Below are positions 1 to 7,807 of a DNA stretch of 37,334 nt, piece by piece; position 1 is the stretch's first letter; every line of letters starts with the position of its first letter. Made by a program: the position numbers and the translations under genes. The notes beneath the pieces are model-generated. The model did no database searches. It was not told the origin of the DNA and was given only the letters and a program-made list of their open reading frames with translations. Source of the stretch: JBBDNV01 sp040877415 (lineage in GTDB: Bacteria > Planctomycetota > Planctomycetia > Pirellulales > PALSA-1355); assembly GCA_040877415.1 (NCBI GenBank), contig JBBDNV010000035.1, positions 1 to 37,334 of the forward strand, read 5' to 3'.

Positions 1-2
1 GT

Positions 3-1142
3 CTCGATCGGTTCAACAACGCCTTTGCCAATCTCACCAGCGGCCAGTTCCAGGAATGGGAGCTCGGTGTCGAGTACTCGATGCCGCTCGGGTTCCGCCG
101 CGCGTACGCGGCCGTGCGAAACGCCCAGGTCCTCATTGCCCGCGAGCGCGCGATTCTCGAAGAGCAGGAGCGGCAAGCCGTTCACGACCTGAGCGGCGCC
201 TTTGCCGACGCGGATCGCGCACACGCGCTCGTGCAGGTGGCTTATAACCGTCTGGCCGCCGCCCAGAACCAATACGAGCTGGCCTATAACGCCTTCTTCA
301 ATCTTGGCGGCAAGGTCTCGCTGGAGCTCGTCCTCGACGCGCGGATTCGGCTGGCCGAAGCGGAAACCAGCTACCACCGAGCCCGAATCGAGTACGCCAT
401 GGCCATCAAGAACGTGCACTTCGAGAAAGGCTCGCTGTTGGAATACAACGGCGCGATGCTGGCCGGAAATGCGTTCTGTCAGGGCGCGCCCGAGATGATC
501 GCCCACAAAAACGGCTTCGGCGGGAAAGGGCCGCCCCTGGACTACGTGATGGCAAAACCGCCCAAGGAACCCTCGGGTAAGACCGCAAAAGAGTCTTCAC
601 CGGCGCCGACGGCGCGGGTTGCTTACCAGCGGGCGGCCACCGGCGCGGCCGCTTCGCCGCCGGCGCCGAAAGCGCCGCGATCGGACGCGCCAGCGCCGAT
701 AGCTCGGCAGTCACAAGCGCGGGTGGAGCCATCCTCGAAGGAGCCGTCGGCTGGGCGTTCGCCGGCGAAGTCGGCCGCACCGTCAAAAGCTCCTGTCGCC
801 GGGCAGCAGCAAGCGGCGCCGGATTCGGGCTCGAAAGAGCCGTCGGCAGCACAGGTGCCGGCGACGACGGTTGTGTCGTCGAGATCGCCGCCGGAGCAGA
901 CGTCGCAAGCGTCGTTCGTTTTGCCGTCGGATGGGCCAGCCGCACCGCAGTCGCCGCCGCCCGTAAATGCGCCGTCAGAATTGCGGCTGGTTGGGCAATC
1001 GCAAAGCGCGGCGCTGCGCGCTTCCAGCCGGCTGCCGGAGGTCGAACCGCAGGATCAAACGCCACCCGATCCCGAGGCCGCGGGAACTGACGACCAGGGG
1101 ACTCACAAGACCGTCGCGCCAAGCGGCGCAGAAAGCCCTTAG
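3..1142 (+). CDS. TolC-family outer-membrane efflux protein, 3' part
   Basis: The reading frame is open from base 3, so the 5' end lies outside the window. The first ~150 visible residues are a TolC-like barrel-edge and coiled-coil segment: an 'ELGVEYSMPLG' strand, long heptad helices (AVRNAQVLIARERAILEEQER; RLAEAETSYHRARIEYA) and the end 'FEKGSLLEYNG', which I recognise from planctomycete TolC proteins. TolC proteins form the outer-membrane channel of tripartite efflux or type I secretion. After about base 530 comes a ~200-residue tail rich in Pro, Ala, Ser and Lys, with 'SKEPSA' occurring twice; it is probably disordered. Ordinary TolC proteins stop soon after the last helix, so the tail is an addition. 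No pump gene is visible downstream; any partner would lie upstream of the window. The family call is fairly sure, the substrate unknown. Confidence 0.8.
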   Translation, partial: LDRFNNAFANLTSGQFQEWELGVEYSMPLGFRRAYAAVRNAQVLIARERAILEEQERQAVHDLSGAFADADRAHALVQVAYNRLAAAQNQYELAYNAFFNLGGKVSLELVLDARIRLAEAETSYHRARIEYAMAIKNVHFEKGSLLEYNGAMLAGNAFCQGAPEMIAHKNGFGGKGPPLDYVMAKPPKEPSGKTAKESSPAPTARVAYQRAATGAAASPPAPKAPRSDAPAPIARQSQARVEPSSKEPSAGRSPAKSAAPSKAPVAGQQQAAPDSGSKEPSAAQVPATTVVSSRSPPEQTSQASFVLPSDGPAAPQSPPPVNAPSELRLVGQSQSAALRASSRLPEVEPQDQTPPDPEAAGTDDQGTHKTVAPSGAESP

Positions 1143-1149
1143 CTGGCCG

Positions 1150-1234
1150 TTGAAAAATGGGACTGGCTCCGAGCCGTTTACGGTATGTTCCGAGTATAAA
1201 AGGTGATCGCGAGGTGCCTGTCCCAATTTTTCAA
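1150..1234. repeat. 85-bp imperfect palindromic repeat, copy 1
   Basis: Outer arms read TTGAAAAATGGGACTGGCTCC at the left and GGTGCCTGTCCCAATTTTTCAA at the right, nearly self-complementary. An inner hairpin CCGT-TT-ACGG sits at 1174-1183. The stem contains two T opposite T positions (GACTGGCTCC against GGTGCCTGTC). A second copy of identical length lies at 7715-7799. It sits between the stop of the TolC gene and the stop of the convergent PEP-CTERM gene, so it could also act as a two-way terminator (A/T-rich ends). Confidence 0.75.
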
Positions 1235-1241
1235 CACGCTG

Positions 1242-2171
1242 TTAGCCCGACCGACGATGTTCGCGCGCCCGGCGCCTGCCGCGCCGGAACCGCCGGAATA
1301 AACACACAAGCGCCGTGCCCGCCGCGAGCATGACGCCGCTTTGAGGTTCCGGCACGACCACGAGCGTGTACGGTCCCACGACCGTGTGCTGGCCCGCAAA
1401 CAGAGGGTCAACCGCGCCCGTGACGCCGAGCTTCACGCGTCCGAATCGATCGGTGATTCCCGCGAGCGTTTGCACGCCGTCGACCGGCGTGCTGGTAGCA
1501 ATCAAATGGTTCATGCCGTCGTACAGGCCGACGATCGCGTCGATTTCTGTGTTTAGCTGGGCGGTAAAAGGCGCATACGCTGACAGGCCCGAGAACAGGA
1601 AATAGTCCAGCGAATCGCCGCGGCCGGCTCCGATGACGTTGTTCACGGTCACGTCGACCGTATAGCCGGTCCAGTTGGGCAGCGAGTTGTCGGGATTGAG
1701 CCACACGTTGTCGACCATTCCGGGCGTAACCCACTCCTCGGCCCAGGATTCTTTGACCGACATTCCGCCAGAATTGCGGACGACGTAGCTGACGCGGTAT
1801 TTGCCAAGCTGCGAGTGGCCCCCTCCGAACGAATCGTCGGGCGCTCCGGTTACGGCGAAATACGCCGATCCATTGCGGCGCAGCGGCACGCCGAGCAACT
1901 GGCTGCCGAAGCCATTGCCCACGCCGGGCGCGTTGTCGTTGAAATCCAAGAGCGTGCCGTAGGCCGGATCGTAATGTCCCAAGATCGTATCGGCCCGTCC
2001 CGACCGGCCGTTCAAGTCGTCGTTGACCACCAGTTGCCCGCTGGGAAGCAGGAACGCCTTGTCGGGCGAATTGTTGGGCTCGTGGACCATCGAGGCGCGG
2101 ACCGCCGGCGCTGCGCCCAGCGAAAGGAGCCCGGCGAGAATGAGCAGCAATTCTTTTCGAACGCACAACAT
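1242..2171 (-). CDS. PEP-CTERM sorting domain secreted protein
   Basis: The protein is about 309 residues. It starts with a signal peptide (MLCVRKELLLILAGLLSLGAAPAVRA|S) and ends with a PEP-CTERM signal: 'VPEP', then a hydrophobic helix (SGVMLAAGTALVCLF), then an Arg-rich tail. The family is exported and processed by an exosortase, usually in bacteria that make extracellular polysaccharide. The middle resembles secreted beta-rich domains (NEPNNSPDKAFLLPSG; DSLDYFLFSGLSAYAPFTA), compatible with a pre-peptidase C-terminal-like fold, but no enzyme motif was seen. An in-frame ATG 90 bases further upstream exists; the start at 2171 was chosen because it directly precedes a proper signal peptide and has GGAAGA upstream. 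No exosortase gene is in the window. Confidence 0.75.
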   Translation of the reverse strand: MLCVRKELLLILAGLLSLGAAPAVRASMVHEPNNSPDKAFLLPSGQLVVNDDLNGRSGRADTILGHYDPAYGTLLDFNDNAPGVGNGFGSQLLGVPLRRNGSAYFAVTGAPDDSFGGGHSQLGKYRVSYVVRNSGGMSVKESWAEEWVTPGMVDNVWLNPDNSLPNWTGYTVDVTVNNVIGAGRGDSLDYFLFSGLSAYAPFTAQLNTEIDAIVGLYDGMNHLIATSTPVDGVQTLAGITDRFGRVKLGVTGAVDPLFAGQHTVVGPYTLVVVPEPQSGVMLAAGTALVCLFRRFRRGRRRAREHRRSG

Positions 2172-2532
2172 GCAAATACGTCTTCCGGCGGACAACGACG
2201 AACGATCCCGGCGCGCGATGATTTGGCGTTTGGCGCCGCGCGCGTAAGCGCGCAGCATCAAAGGCGAAACGAATCCGCGTGTGCGGAAAAGAGCCTAGGA
2301 GAGACGCACCGAAGAACAGGCGAAGCGTTGCCTTATGGTGCGGGCTCGTTAGAGCGAGACATTAGCAGGCCCGGTCACGGAGGACCGCGGTCGTCGATAG
2401 ACTTAGCCAATTTAGAACCATGTCAACTTTAATCGAGGGCGACGCCCCTGTCAAACACTTTTTGAAACTTTTCGAGGGGAGGCACTCCCGCCGGGAAAAT
2501 CAGAGCGGTTTCGCGTTGTTGCACGGCATCCG
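2172..2532. other. Intergenic region between the PEP-CTERM and phosphodiesterase genes
   Basis: No convincing gene. It holds a GCGCGC-GTAA-GCGCGC hairpin at 2238-2253, a small GGGC-GAC-GCCC hairpin at 2437-2447 just past the 3' end of the phosphodiesterase gene, and, on the minus strand, a perfect TTGACA (2421-2426) with no good -10 at the normal distance. It must contain the end of the sugar-phosphate operon and the promoter of the PEP-CTERM gene, but neither can be pinned down. Confidence 0.4.
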
Positions 2533-4416
2533 CTACTTGACGTAAAGGCTTTTGAACCGCAGCAGGATCCGCTGGGCATTGTCCAGGCTTTCGCGCTCCT
2601 TGAGGATCGCGGACAAGAGCGCCGGGTCGTTGGTGATGATGTTGTCCACGCCGCGGTCCAGCATGGTGAACATGTCCGGGCGATCGTCCACGGTCCACAC
2701 AAAAACCTGTTTGCCCTGCGCGTGGGCGGATGCCACCAGCGCGTCGGTCGCCTGGGACTTCGACACGGCCAGAAAATCGACGTCGAGCCGCGAGAGGTCG
2801 CCCAAGGTGGCCGAGGCCACGAAACCCACTTTCAGTCTCGGCTCCAGGCGCTTGACTTCCTGCATCTCCTTGTACGCGAGCGACATGACGACCGCTTCGG
2901 TGAGCATGTCGCGCGTGCGCAGCGTTCGCACGACGCCGGCAATCAAGGGCCCGGCATCGGCGCCGTAACTTTTTAGCTCGACGATCAGCTTGACTTTGCC
3001 CTTGGTCAGGTCGATCACTTCGTCGAGCGTCGCAATTCGCTCGCCGGCAAATTCCTCCGCGAAGAAACGGCCGATGTCGACTTCGCGCAGCTCCTCGTAG
3101 CTCGACTCGGCGATTACCAGCGGCCGCCGGGCCACGCGCATCAGATCGGCGTCATGGGCCACTACCAGCACGCCGTCGGCCGTGCGCTGCACGTCCACCT
3201 CGACAAAAGTCGCCCCGTCGGTGATTGCCCGTTTGACGGCGCTTGCCGAATTCTCCGGGGCCGCGAGAGACGCCCCGCGGTGCGCCGTAATGTCGACGTG
3301 GTCCTCCCAGCGCACGTCTTCCAACACGTGCCGCACCACAAAGCCCGCCAATACCAACGCCACCAGGGCAAGCGCCAAGGGCCCTTTTCTGGGCACGGAC
3401 CACTCGGCCTTTGCGCCCAAAGCCCCGGCATGCTCGCCGAACGGCGCGACCGGCAGTTGCCGGCGACGAAACGCATCGAGATACAAACGCACGAGCACGA
3501 GACAGCCTGTCGCGACCGCGGCAAACGAAAGCGCAAAATTCGCCAGAACGCTCAACGCCGTGACGCTTCCCAACGTCACGAGCAATGCAGCCAGCCTTTG
3601 GCCCGCGGCCGAGACCAGCGCTCGGCCGAGGCCGTAAATCGTCCCGTTCATCGCCAGCGACGCGGTGTTCCACACGATCAGCCACGTGACGATGGCCAGC
3701 AGAATGCGGCCAAAGTTGCCTCGGGCCAACCGAAAGCTGTGGATGAAAACCCGGCGCAGCGGCTCGTCGGTCGTAAGCGCCCCGGGCAGCACGAAAACCA
3801 AGGGCACGCTCACCACAACCAGCGCCGCGGCGGCCAAAACACCGATGACCGCCCCGATTCGAATTGCCCTCCAAAACTCCGGCGGCCGGACGTCCAAATA
3901 GTAGTTGATGTCGTGTTCGGCGAGCAACGACATGCCGACAACGAGCGCGGCAACCACAAACGGCAGCGCGGCGATCGCCACCACCACGAGCGACAGAAAG
4001 CTCGCCCACAGAATCCGGCCGAAGCGCCGCGCGACGAACACCAGCGCTTCGAGATACGTGACGCGCCGGTTGCCCGCCGCTGCGAACCCGATGGTCACCA
4101 GTCCCGCGCAATTGGCCAAAAAGATGGCAAAGGCGAGCGACGCGATCACGATCGCCATGCCGACCCCGAAGGGCGTCAACAGAAATCGGGCCATGTCGAG
4201 ATTGCCGACCGCGCGATCGCCGCTGGCGGCCACGAACCGCTCAAACAGCCACGCCACAAGCGGCGAAAGCACCACCAGCGCGATCGCCTTGAACACGAGA
4301 TCGTAGATCACCAGATCCGCGAGCGATCGCCAAAGATCGTCCCCCGCACGGCGGAAAACCGTCGGCAATCGCGCGGCAGTCGCTGGGCCGTCGTGCGGCC
4401 CATTCGCCGAATTCAC
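2533..4416 (-). CDS. Membrane-anchored glycerophosphodiester phosphodiesterase
   Basis: 627 residues in two parts. Residues ~1-365 are a multi-pass membrane domain of the type fused to GDPD enzymes, with several hydrophobic helices. Residues ~375-605 are a GDPD/GlpQ TIM-barrel: 'HRG' at 379-381, 'EVDV' near 406-409, 'HD' near 421-422, 'ELK' near 480, and 'WTVDD' and 'ITNDP' near the end. The family cleaves glycerophosphodiesters to glycerol-3-phosphate and an alcohol, with a metal ion and the HRG and HD histidines. The GTG start overlaps the stop of the upstream DUF2090 gene (GTGA), so the two are translationally coupled. It is the last gene of the sugar-phosphate operon; recycling of lipid head groups or teichoic-like polymers into triose phosphate is an inference. 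Confidence 0.88.
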   Translation of the reverse strand: MNSANGPHDGPATAARLPTVFRRAGDDLWRSLADLVIYDLVFKAIALVVLSPLVAWLFERFVAASGDRAVGNLDMARFLLTPFGVGMAIVIASLAFAIFLANCAGLVTIGFAAAGNRRVTYLEALVFVARRFGRILWASFLSLVVVAIAALPFVVAALVVGMSLLAEHDINYYLDVRPPEFWRAIRIGAVIGVLAAAALVVVSVPLVFVLPGALTTDEPLRRVFIHSFRLARGNFGRILLAIVTWLIVWNTASLAMNGTIYGLGRALVSAAGQRLAALLVTLGSVTALSVLANFALSFAAVATGCLVLVRLYLDAFRRRQLPVAPFGEHAGALGAKAEWSVPRKGPLALALVALVLAGFVVRHVLEDVRWEDHVDITAHRGASLAAPENSASAVKRAITDGATFVEVDVQRTADGVLVVAHDADLMRVARRPLVIAESSYEELREVDIGRFFAEEFAGERIATLDEVIDLTKGKVKLIVELKSYGADAGPLIAGVVRTLRTRDMLTEAVVMSLAYKEMQEVKRLEPRLKVGFVASATLGDLSRLDVDFLAVSKSQATDALVASAHAQGKQVFVWTVDDRPDMFTMLDRGVDNIITNDPALLSAILKERESLDNAQRILLRFKSLYVK

Positions 4417-5324
4417 TTTCCGCGGGCCTTTTCAAAAATGTCGATCCATTTCAGGAATCGGCCGGCGATTTGTTTGGCGCCGGCCGCTTTGTCGATCTTG
4501 CCGGCCCGCAAGTCGACGATCGTTTGCAGGAAAGTCGACCGGCCGACGGCAAAGCCGATGAAGCCCGGCACGGGGGCCGCGACTTCCAGCCACTCGACCA
4601 CCTTTTGCTCCGATTCGCCACGTCCCAGCACGATGCAGCCGACAGAATCGCGGCCGCCTTGCCGGGCCACCGCCACGATCTTTTCGCAGTCGCCGCGTTT
4701 TTCGAGTCCTTCGATTTTCCACACGTCGGGCTCGATGCCGGCCGCCTGAATATCGCCGAGCGACCGCACCATCAGCTCGGGCCGAACCTGCGTGTCGTAC
4801 GCCTGCTTGCTGAGGGCCTTGTCGAGCTGCGCTTTCTCGGGCGGCACGATCAATTCAAACATGAACAGCCGGTTGTGCTCGTGCAGATAGTCCGAGAGGC
4901 GCTTCAGCCGATCGAGCTGCCGCTTGCTGATCGCCGCGTCGCTTTCGGGGTTGTAGCGCACCAGCACCTTGGTGAACGTCGGGTCGAATTCTTCGATGTG
5001 CCGGGCGAACCGGTCGCCGTATTCGAAGTCAAACTCTTTTTGTCCGCTCTTTTCGACGGGCATGGCCGTGTGGTAGCCGTTTTTCTTGGCATCGCGCAGC
5101 ACGGCGGCCCCGAATTCCTCGTCAACCAGGATGCCCGACTTGTCCACCGGCGCGCCGGCGGCCAGCGCCAGCTTGTAGCCTTCGTAAACGACCTGCTTGC
5201 TGGCCGCCACCTCGGCGGTCTGCTCGGGCGTATACGGGTCCTTGAAGCCGAAAACTTCAGAACCGTACGAATGCCTGTGATCGAAGGGCAGAACATAGAG
5301 GGGTTTGTCGTAGCCGAGTTTCAT
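4413..5324 (-). CDS. DUF2090 class I aldolase-like protein
   Basis: 303 residues matching DUF2090, a domain best known as the C-terminal half of some IolC (5-dehydro-2-deoxygluconokinase) proteins; here it stands alone with no sugar kinase attached. Visible landmarks: 'LPFDHR' at 12-17, 'DEE' at 68-70, 'VWKIEG' with Lys203, and 'GFAVGRSTF' at 257-265. A lysine on a late barrel strand and a Gly-Arg phosphate loop are hallmarks of class I (Schiff-base) aldolases such as LacD and FbaB/DhnA, so I infer a sugar-phosphate aldolase, substrate unknown. The ATG at 5324 overlaps the pgi stop as TGATG; a TTG one codon earlier is the alternative start. The 3' end overlaps the phosphodiesterase gene by four bases. 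Confidence 0.75.
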   Translation of the reverse strand: MKLGYDKPLYVLPFDHRHSYGSEVFGFKDPYTPEQTAEVAASKQVVYEGYKLALAAGAPVDKSGILVDEEFGAAVLRDAKKNGYHTAMPVEKSGQKEFDFEYGDRFARHIEEFDPTFTKVLVRYNPESDAAISKRQLDRLKRLSDYLHEHNRLFMFELIVPPEKAQLDKALSKQAYDTQVRPELMVRSLGDIQAAGIEPDVWKIEGLEKRGDCEKIVAVARQGGRDSVGCIVLGRGESEQKVVEWLEVAAPVPGFIGFAVGRSTFLQTIVDLRAGKIDKAAGAKQIAGRFLKWIDIFEKARGK

Positions 5325-6958
5325 CAAGCCCTCTCCTTGGAATTGCGGTAGTGCCCGATTAACGTGTTTGTCGAACTATCGTGAGCGAGCTCCCCTTTCG
5401 CCTTGCCGTCCAGCTCCCCAATGATGCGCTTGGCCAGCACTTTGCCCAGCTCCACGCCCCACTGGTCGAACGAGTTGATGTGCCAAACCGTCCCCTGCGT
5501 GAAAACCTTGTGCTCGTAAAGCGCCACGAGCTTGCCCAAAGCCTCGGGCGAGAGCCGATCGAGCAGAATCGTATTCGTCGGGTGGTTGCCCGTAAAGGTG
5601 CGGTGCGGAATCTGAAAGTCGCTCACGCCGTCGGCCCGCACTTCTTCGGCCGTTTTGCCCATCGCCAGGGCTTCGGTCTGAGCGAAAAAGTTGGCCATCA
5701 ACAGGTCGTGATGATTGCCCAACGGATTGAGCGAGCGGCTAAAGCCGATGAAGTCGCAAGGTATGAGCTTCGTGCCCTGATGAATGAGTTGATAGTACGC
5801 GTGCTGGCCGTTGGTCCCCGGCGTGCCCCACACGATCGGTCCGGTTTGGTAATTGACCCCGTTGCCGTCCAGGTCGACGTGCTTGCCGTTGCTTTCCATG
5901 TCGAGCTGCTCGAGGTACGAGCTGAAACGGCTCAGGTAATGATCGTAGGGCAGAATGGCGACCGTCTGGGCGCCGAAAAAGTTGTTGTACCAGATGCCCA
6001 ACAGCCCCAACAGCACCGGCAGGTTGCGCTCGAACGGCGTCGTGCGAAAGTGCTCGTCCATGGCGTGAAAACCGGCCAGCATTTCGCCAAAGCGATCCGG
6101 CCCGATGGCGATCGCCAGCGACAGCCCGATCGCCGAGTCGTACGAATAGCGTCCGCCGACCCAATCCCAGAACTCGAACATGTTGGCCGTATCGATGCCG
6201 AATTTGAAAACTTCGCTCGCATTGGTCGACACGGCCACGAAATGCCGGGCCACCGCCTTTTCGTCGCCCAGCTTATCGACCAGCCACTTGCGGGCCGAAT
6301 GGGCGTTGGTTAACGTCTCGAGCGTCGTGAACGTCTTGGACGAAACGATAAACAGCGTTTCGGCCGCGTCGAGATCGCGCGTGGCCTCGACGATGTCGGT
6401 GCCGTCGATATTCGACACGAAGCGAAACGTCATGTCCCGCTGGGCGTAATATCGCAGCGCTTCATACGCCATCACCGGCCCGAGGTCCGAGCCTCCGATG
6501 CCGATATTGACCACGTTGCGAATGCGCTTGCCGGTGTGGCCTTGCCAGTCGCCCGAGCGAACGCGGTTGGAAAAGCCGGCCATCTTGTCCAGGACGGCGT
6601 GCACTTCGGGCACGACGTTTTTGCCGTCGACGACGATCCGTGCGCCCTGGGGGGCCCGCAGCGCGACGTGCAGCACGGCCCGGCGTTCGGTGACGTTGAT
6701 TTTTTCGCCGCGGAACATGGCCTCGATGCGTTCGGCCAGGCTCGACTCCTTGGCCAATTGGACCAATAGCGAAAGCGTGTCGGCGGTGACGCGGTTTTTC
6801 GAGTAGTCGAGATAGACGCCGACGGCTTCGACGGTAAATCGCTCCGCGCGTTTCGGGTCGTCCTTGAAAAGCTGCCGCAGGTGCAGGCCTTGGACTTCTT
6901 TGAAGTGCTTTTCCAGCGCTTTCCAAGCGGGCCGGTCGGTGAGGGGGGCAGGGGGCAT
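5324..6958 (-). CDS. pgi: Glucose-6-phosphate isomerase
   Basis: 544 residues, the normal length for Pgi (about 550). It interconverts glucose-6-phosphate and fructose-6-phosphate in the cytoplasm. Recognisable elements are 'IGIGGSDLGP', the signature 'VGGRYSYDSAIGLS', 'MESNGKHVDLDG', and the C-terminal signature 'QWGVELGKVLAKRI', which carries the catalytic lysine region. The start was set at ATG 6958, six bases after an AGGAGG; the GTG immediately before it is too close to the ribosome-binding site. It lies 41 bases after the glucokinase-like gene and its stop overlaps the next ATG. Position between a glucokinase and pentose phosphate genes makes it the branch point of the operon. Confidence 0.96.
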   Translation of the reverse strand: MPPAPLTDRPAWKALEKHFKEVQGLHLRQLFKDDPKRAERFTVEAVGVYLDYSKNRVTADTLSLLVQLAKESSLAERIEAMFRGEKINVTERRAVLHVALRAPQGARIVVDGKNVVPEVHAVLDKMAGFSNRVRSGDWQGHTGKRIRNVVNIGIGGSDLGPVMAYEALRYYAQRDMTFRFVSNIDGTDIVEATRDLDAAETLFIVSSKTFTTLETLTNAHSARKWLVDKLGDEKAVARHFVAVSTNASEVFKFGIDTANMFEFWDWVGGRYSYDSAIGLSLAIAIGPDRFGEMLAGFHAMDEHFRTTPFERNLPVLLGLLGIWYNNFFGAQTVAILPYDHYLSRFSSYLEQLDMESNGKHVDLDGNGVNYQTGPIVWGTPGTNGQHAYYQLIHQGTKLIPCDFIGFSRSLNPLGNHHDLLMANFFAQTEALAMGKTAEEVRADGVSDFQIPHRTFTGNHPTNTILLDRLSPEALGKLVALYEHKVFTQGTVWHINSFDQWGVELGKVLAKRIIGELDGKAKGELAHDSSTNTLIGHYRNSKERA

Positions 6959-6999
6959 CACGGGCCTCCTTTCAATCTTTCCAGATCGTTGCGGTATGA

Positions 7000-7686
7000 T
7001 TATCCCGAGGCCGCCGCGCGGCCGGCGGACTTCGTTTCACCCGGATCCTCCCAGAGGCGGAACCCGCCGGTAAACGCGTTCGCGTTGTCGCCCAGGCGGC
7101 ATTTTGGCGGCAGCGACTTCAGCTCCTCGGCGTTTCCGCCTCCCAGCACGATGTAGTCGGGCTGGAGCGCCGCGGTCAGCTTTTCGATGACGTCGTCGGC
7201 GAAGCGCCGCCACTTCTTGCGCCCCAGCCGCTCGAGGCCCTCGGCTCCGACGTAATCCTCGTAGGTGCGCTTGCGGTAGGGCAAGTGGCCGAGCTCCATC
7301 GGCTGGATAATGCCGTCGACGATCATCGCCGATCCCAAGCCGGTGCCAAGGCCCAAAAAGAGCATCTTGCCGCCTTCGTAACTTCCCAGGGCCTGCATGG
7401 CGGCGTCGTTGATGACTTTCACCGCGCAGCCGAAAGCCGCCTCGTAATCGAGGCCGACCCAACCGCCGCCCAGATTCACCGGCTCGGCCACCGGTTTGTC
7501 GTTGAGGACCGGCCCGGGATAGCCGATGCTCACCGCGTTGTAGCTCCAGTCCTGCGTGCCGCGCTTCACTCCCGCGACCATTTCTTCGCCCGTCAGCTTG
7601 GGACTCGACTCGAATCGGCGTTTGGCCTGTCCTTTGATGAGATACTTGACGTGCGATCCCCCCACGTCGATGACGAGAACGTTCAT
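7000..7686 (-). CDS. ppgK: ROK-family polyphosphate glucokinase-like kinase
   Basis: 228 residues of the ROK sugar-kinase fold. The phosphate-binding 'DVGGSHVK' is at 7-14, the catalytic aspartate in 'INDA' is Asp94, and the adenosine/phosphate loop 'GLGTGLGS' is at 112-119. 'GHLPY' at 133-137 resembles polyphosphate glucokinases. The family phosphorylates glucose using polyphosphate and/or ATP; use of polyphosphate is inferred from resemblance and could be wrong. It is slightly shorter than typical PpgK (about 250-270 residues). It lies upstream of pgi in the operon, so its product would feed Pgi and Zwf directly. The 85-bp repeat copy 2 sits just upstream of its start. Confidence 0.8.
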   Translation of the reverse strand: MNVLVIDVGGSHVKYLIKGQAKRRFESSPKLTGEEMVAGVKRGTQDWSYNAVSIGYPGPVLNDKPVAEPVNLGGGWVGLDYEAAFGCAVKVINDAAMQALGSYEGGKMLFLGLGTGLGSAMIVDGIIQPMELGHLPYRKRTYEDYVGAEGLERLGRKKWRRFADDVIEKLTAALQPDYIVLGGGNAEELKSLPPKCRLGDNANAFTGGFRLWEDPGETKSAGRAAASG

Positions 7687-7714
7687 GCCGGTTGCCTTAA
7701 TTCATTGACCGTGG

Positions 7715-7799
7715 TTGCAATAAAGGGGACTGGCTCCGAGCACCGGGGTGCTTTCAGTATCAACGGGCGCCCGCTCGGTGCCTGTCTCCTTTTTTTCAA
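7715..7799. repeat. 85-bp imperfect palindromic repeat, copy 2
   Basis: Same layout and exact length as 1150-1234: outer arms GACTGGCTCCGAGC and GCTCGGTGCCTGTC with two T.T mismatches, an inner hairpin GCACC-GG-GGTGC at 7740-7751, a shared 'AGTAT', and a second inner palindrome GGGCGCCC. It lies inside the operon, between the histidine phosphatase gene (stop at 7808) and the glucokinase-like gene (start at 7686), so it would be transcribed and could fold as an RNA that affects stability or read-through. Confidence 0.75.
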
Positions 7800-7807
7800 T
7801 GGGGGTG

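Noticed and set aside
3154..4749. 531-residue plus-strand frame opposite the phosphodiesterase and DUF2090 genes
   Set aside because: Arg/His/Gln-rich antisense product with no recognisable domain.
7715..7799. tRNA-like cloverleaf
   Set aside because: The repeat folds into several hairpins, but there is no anticodon stem-loop, no T-loop GTTCGA motif and no CCA-type acceptor end.
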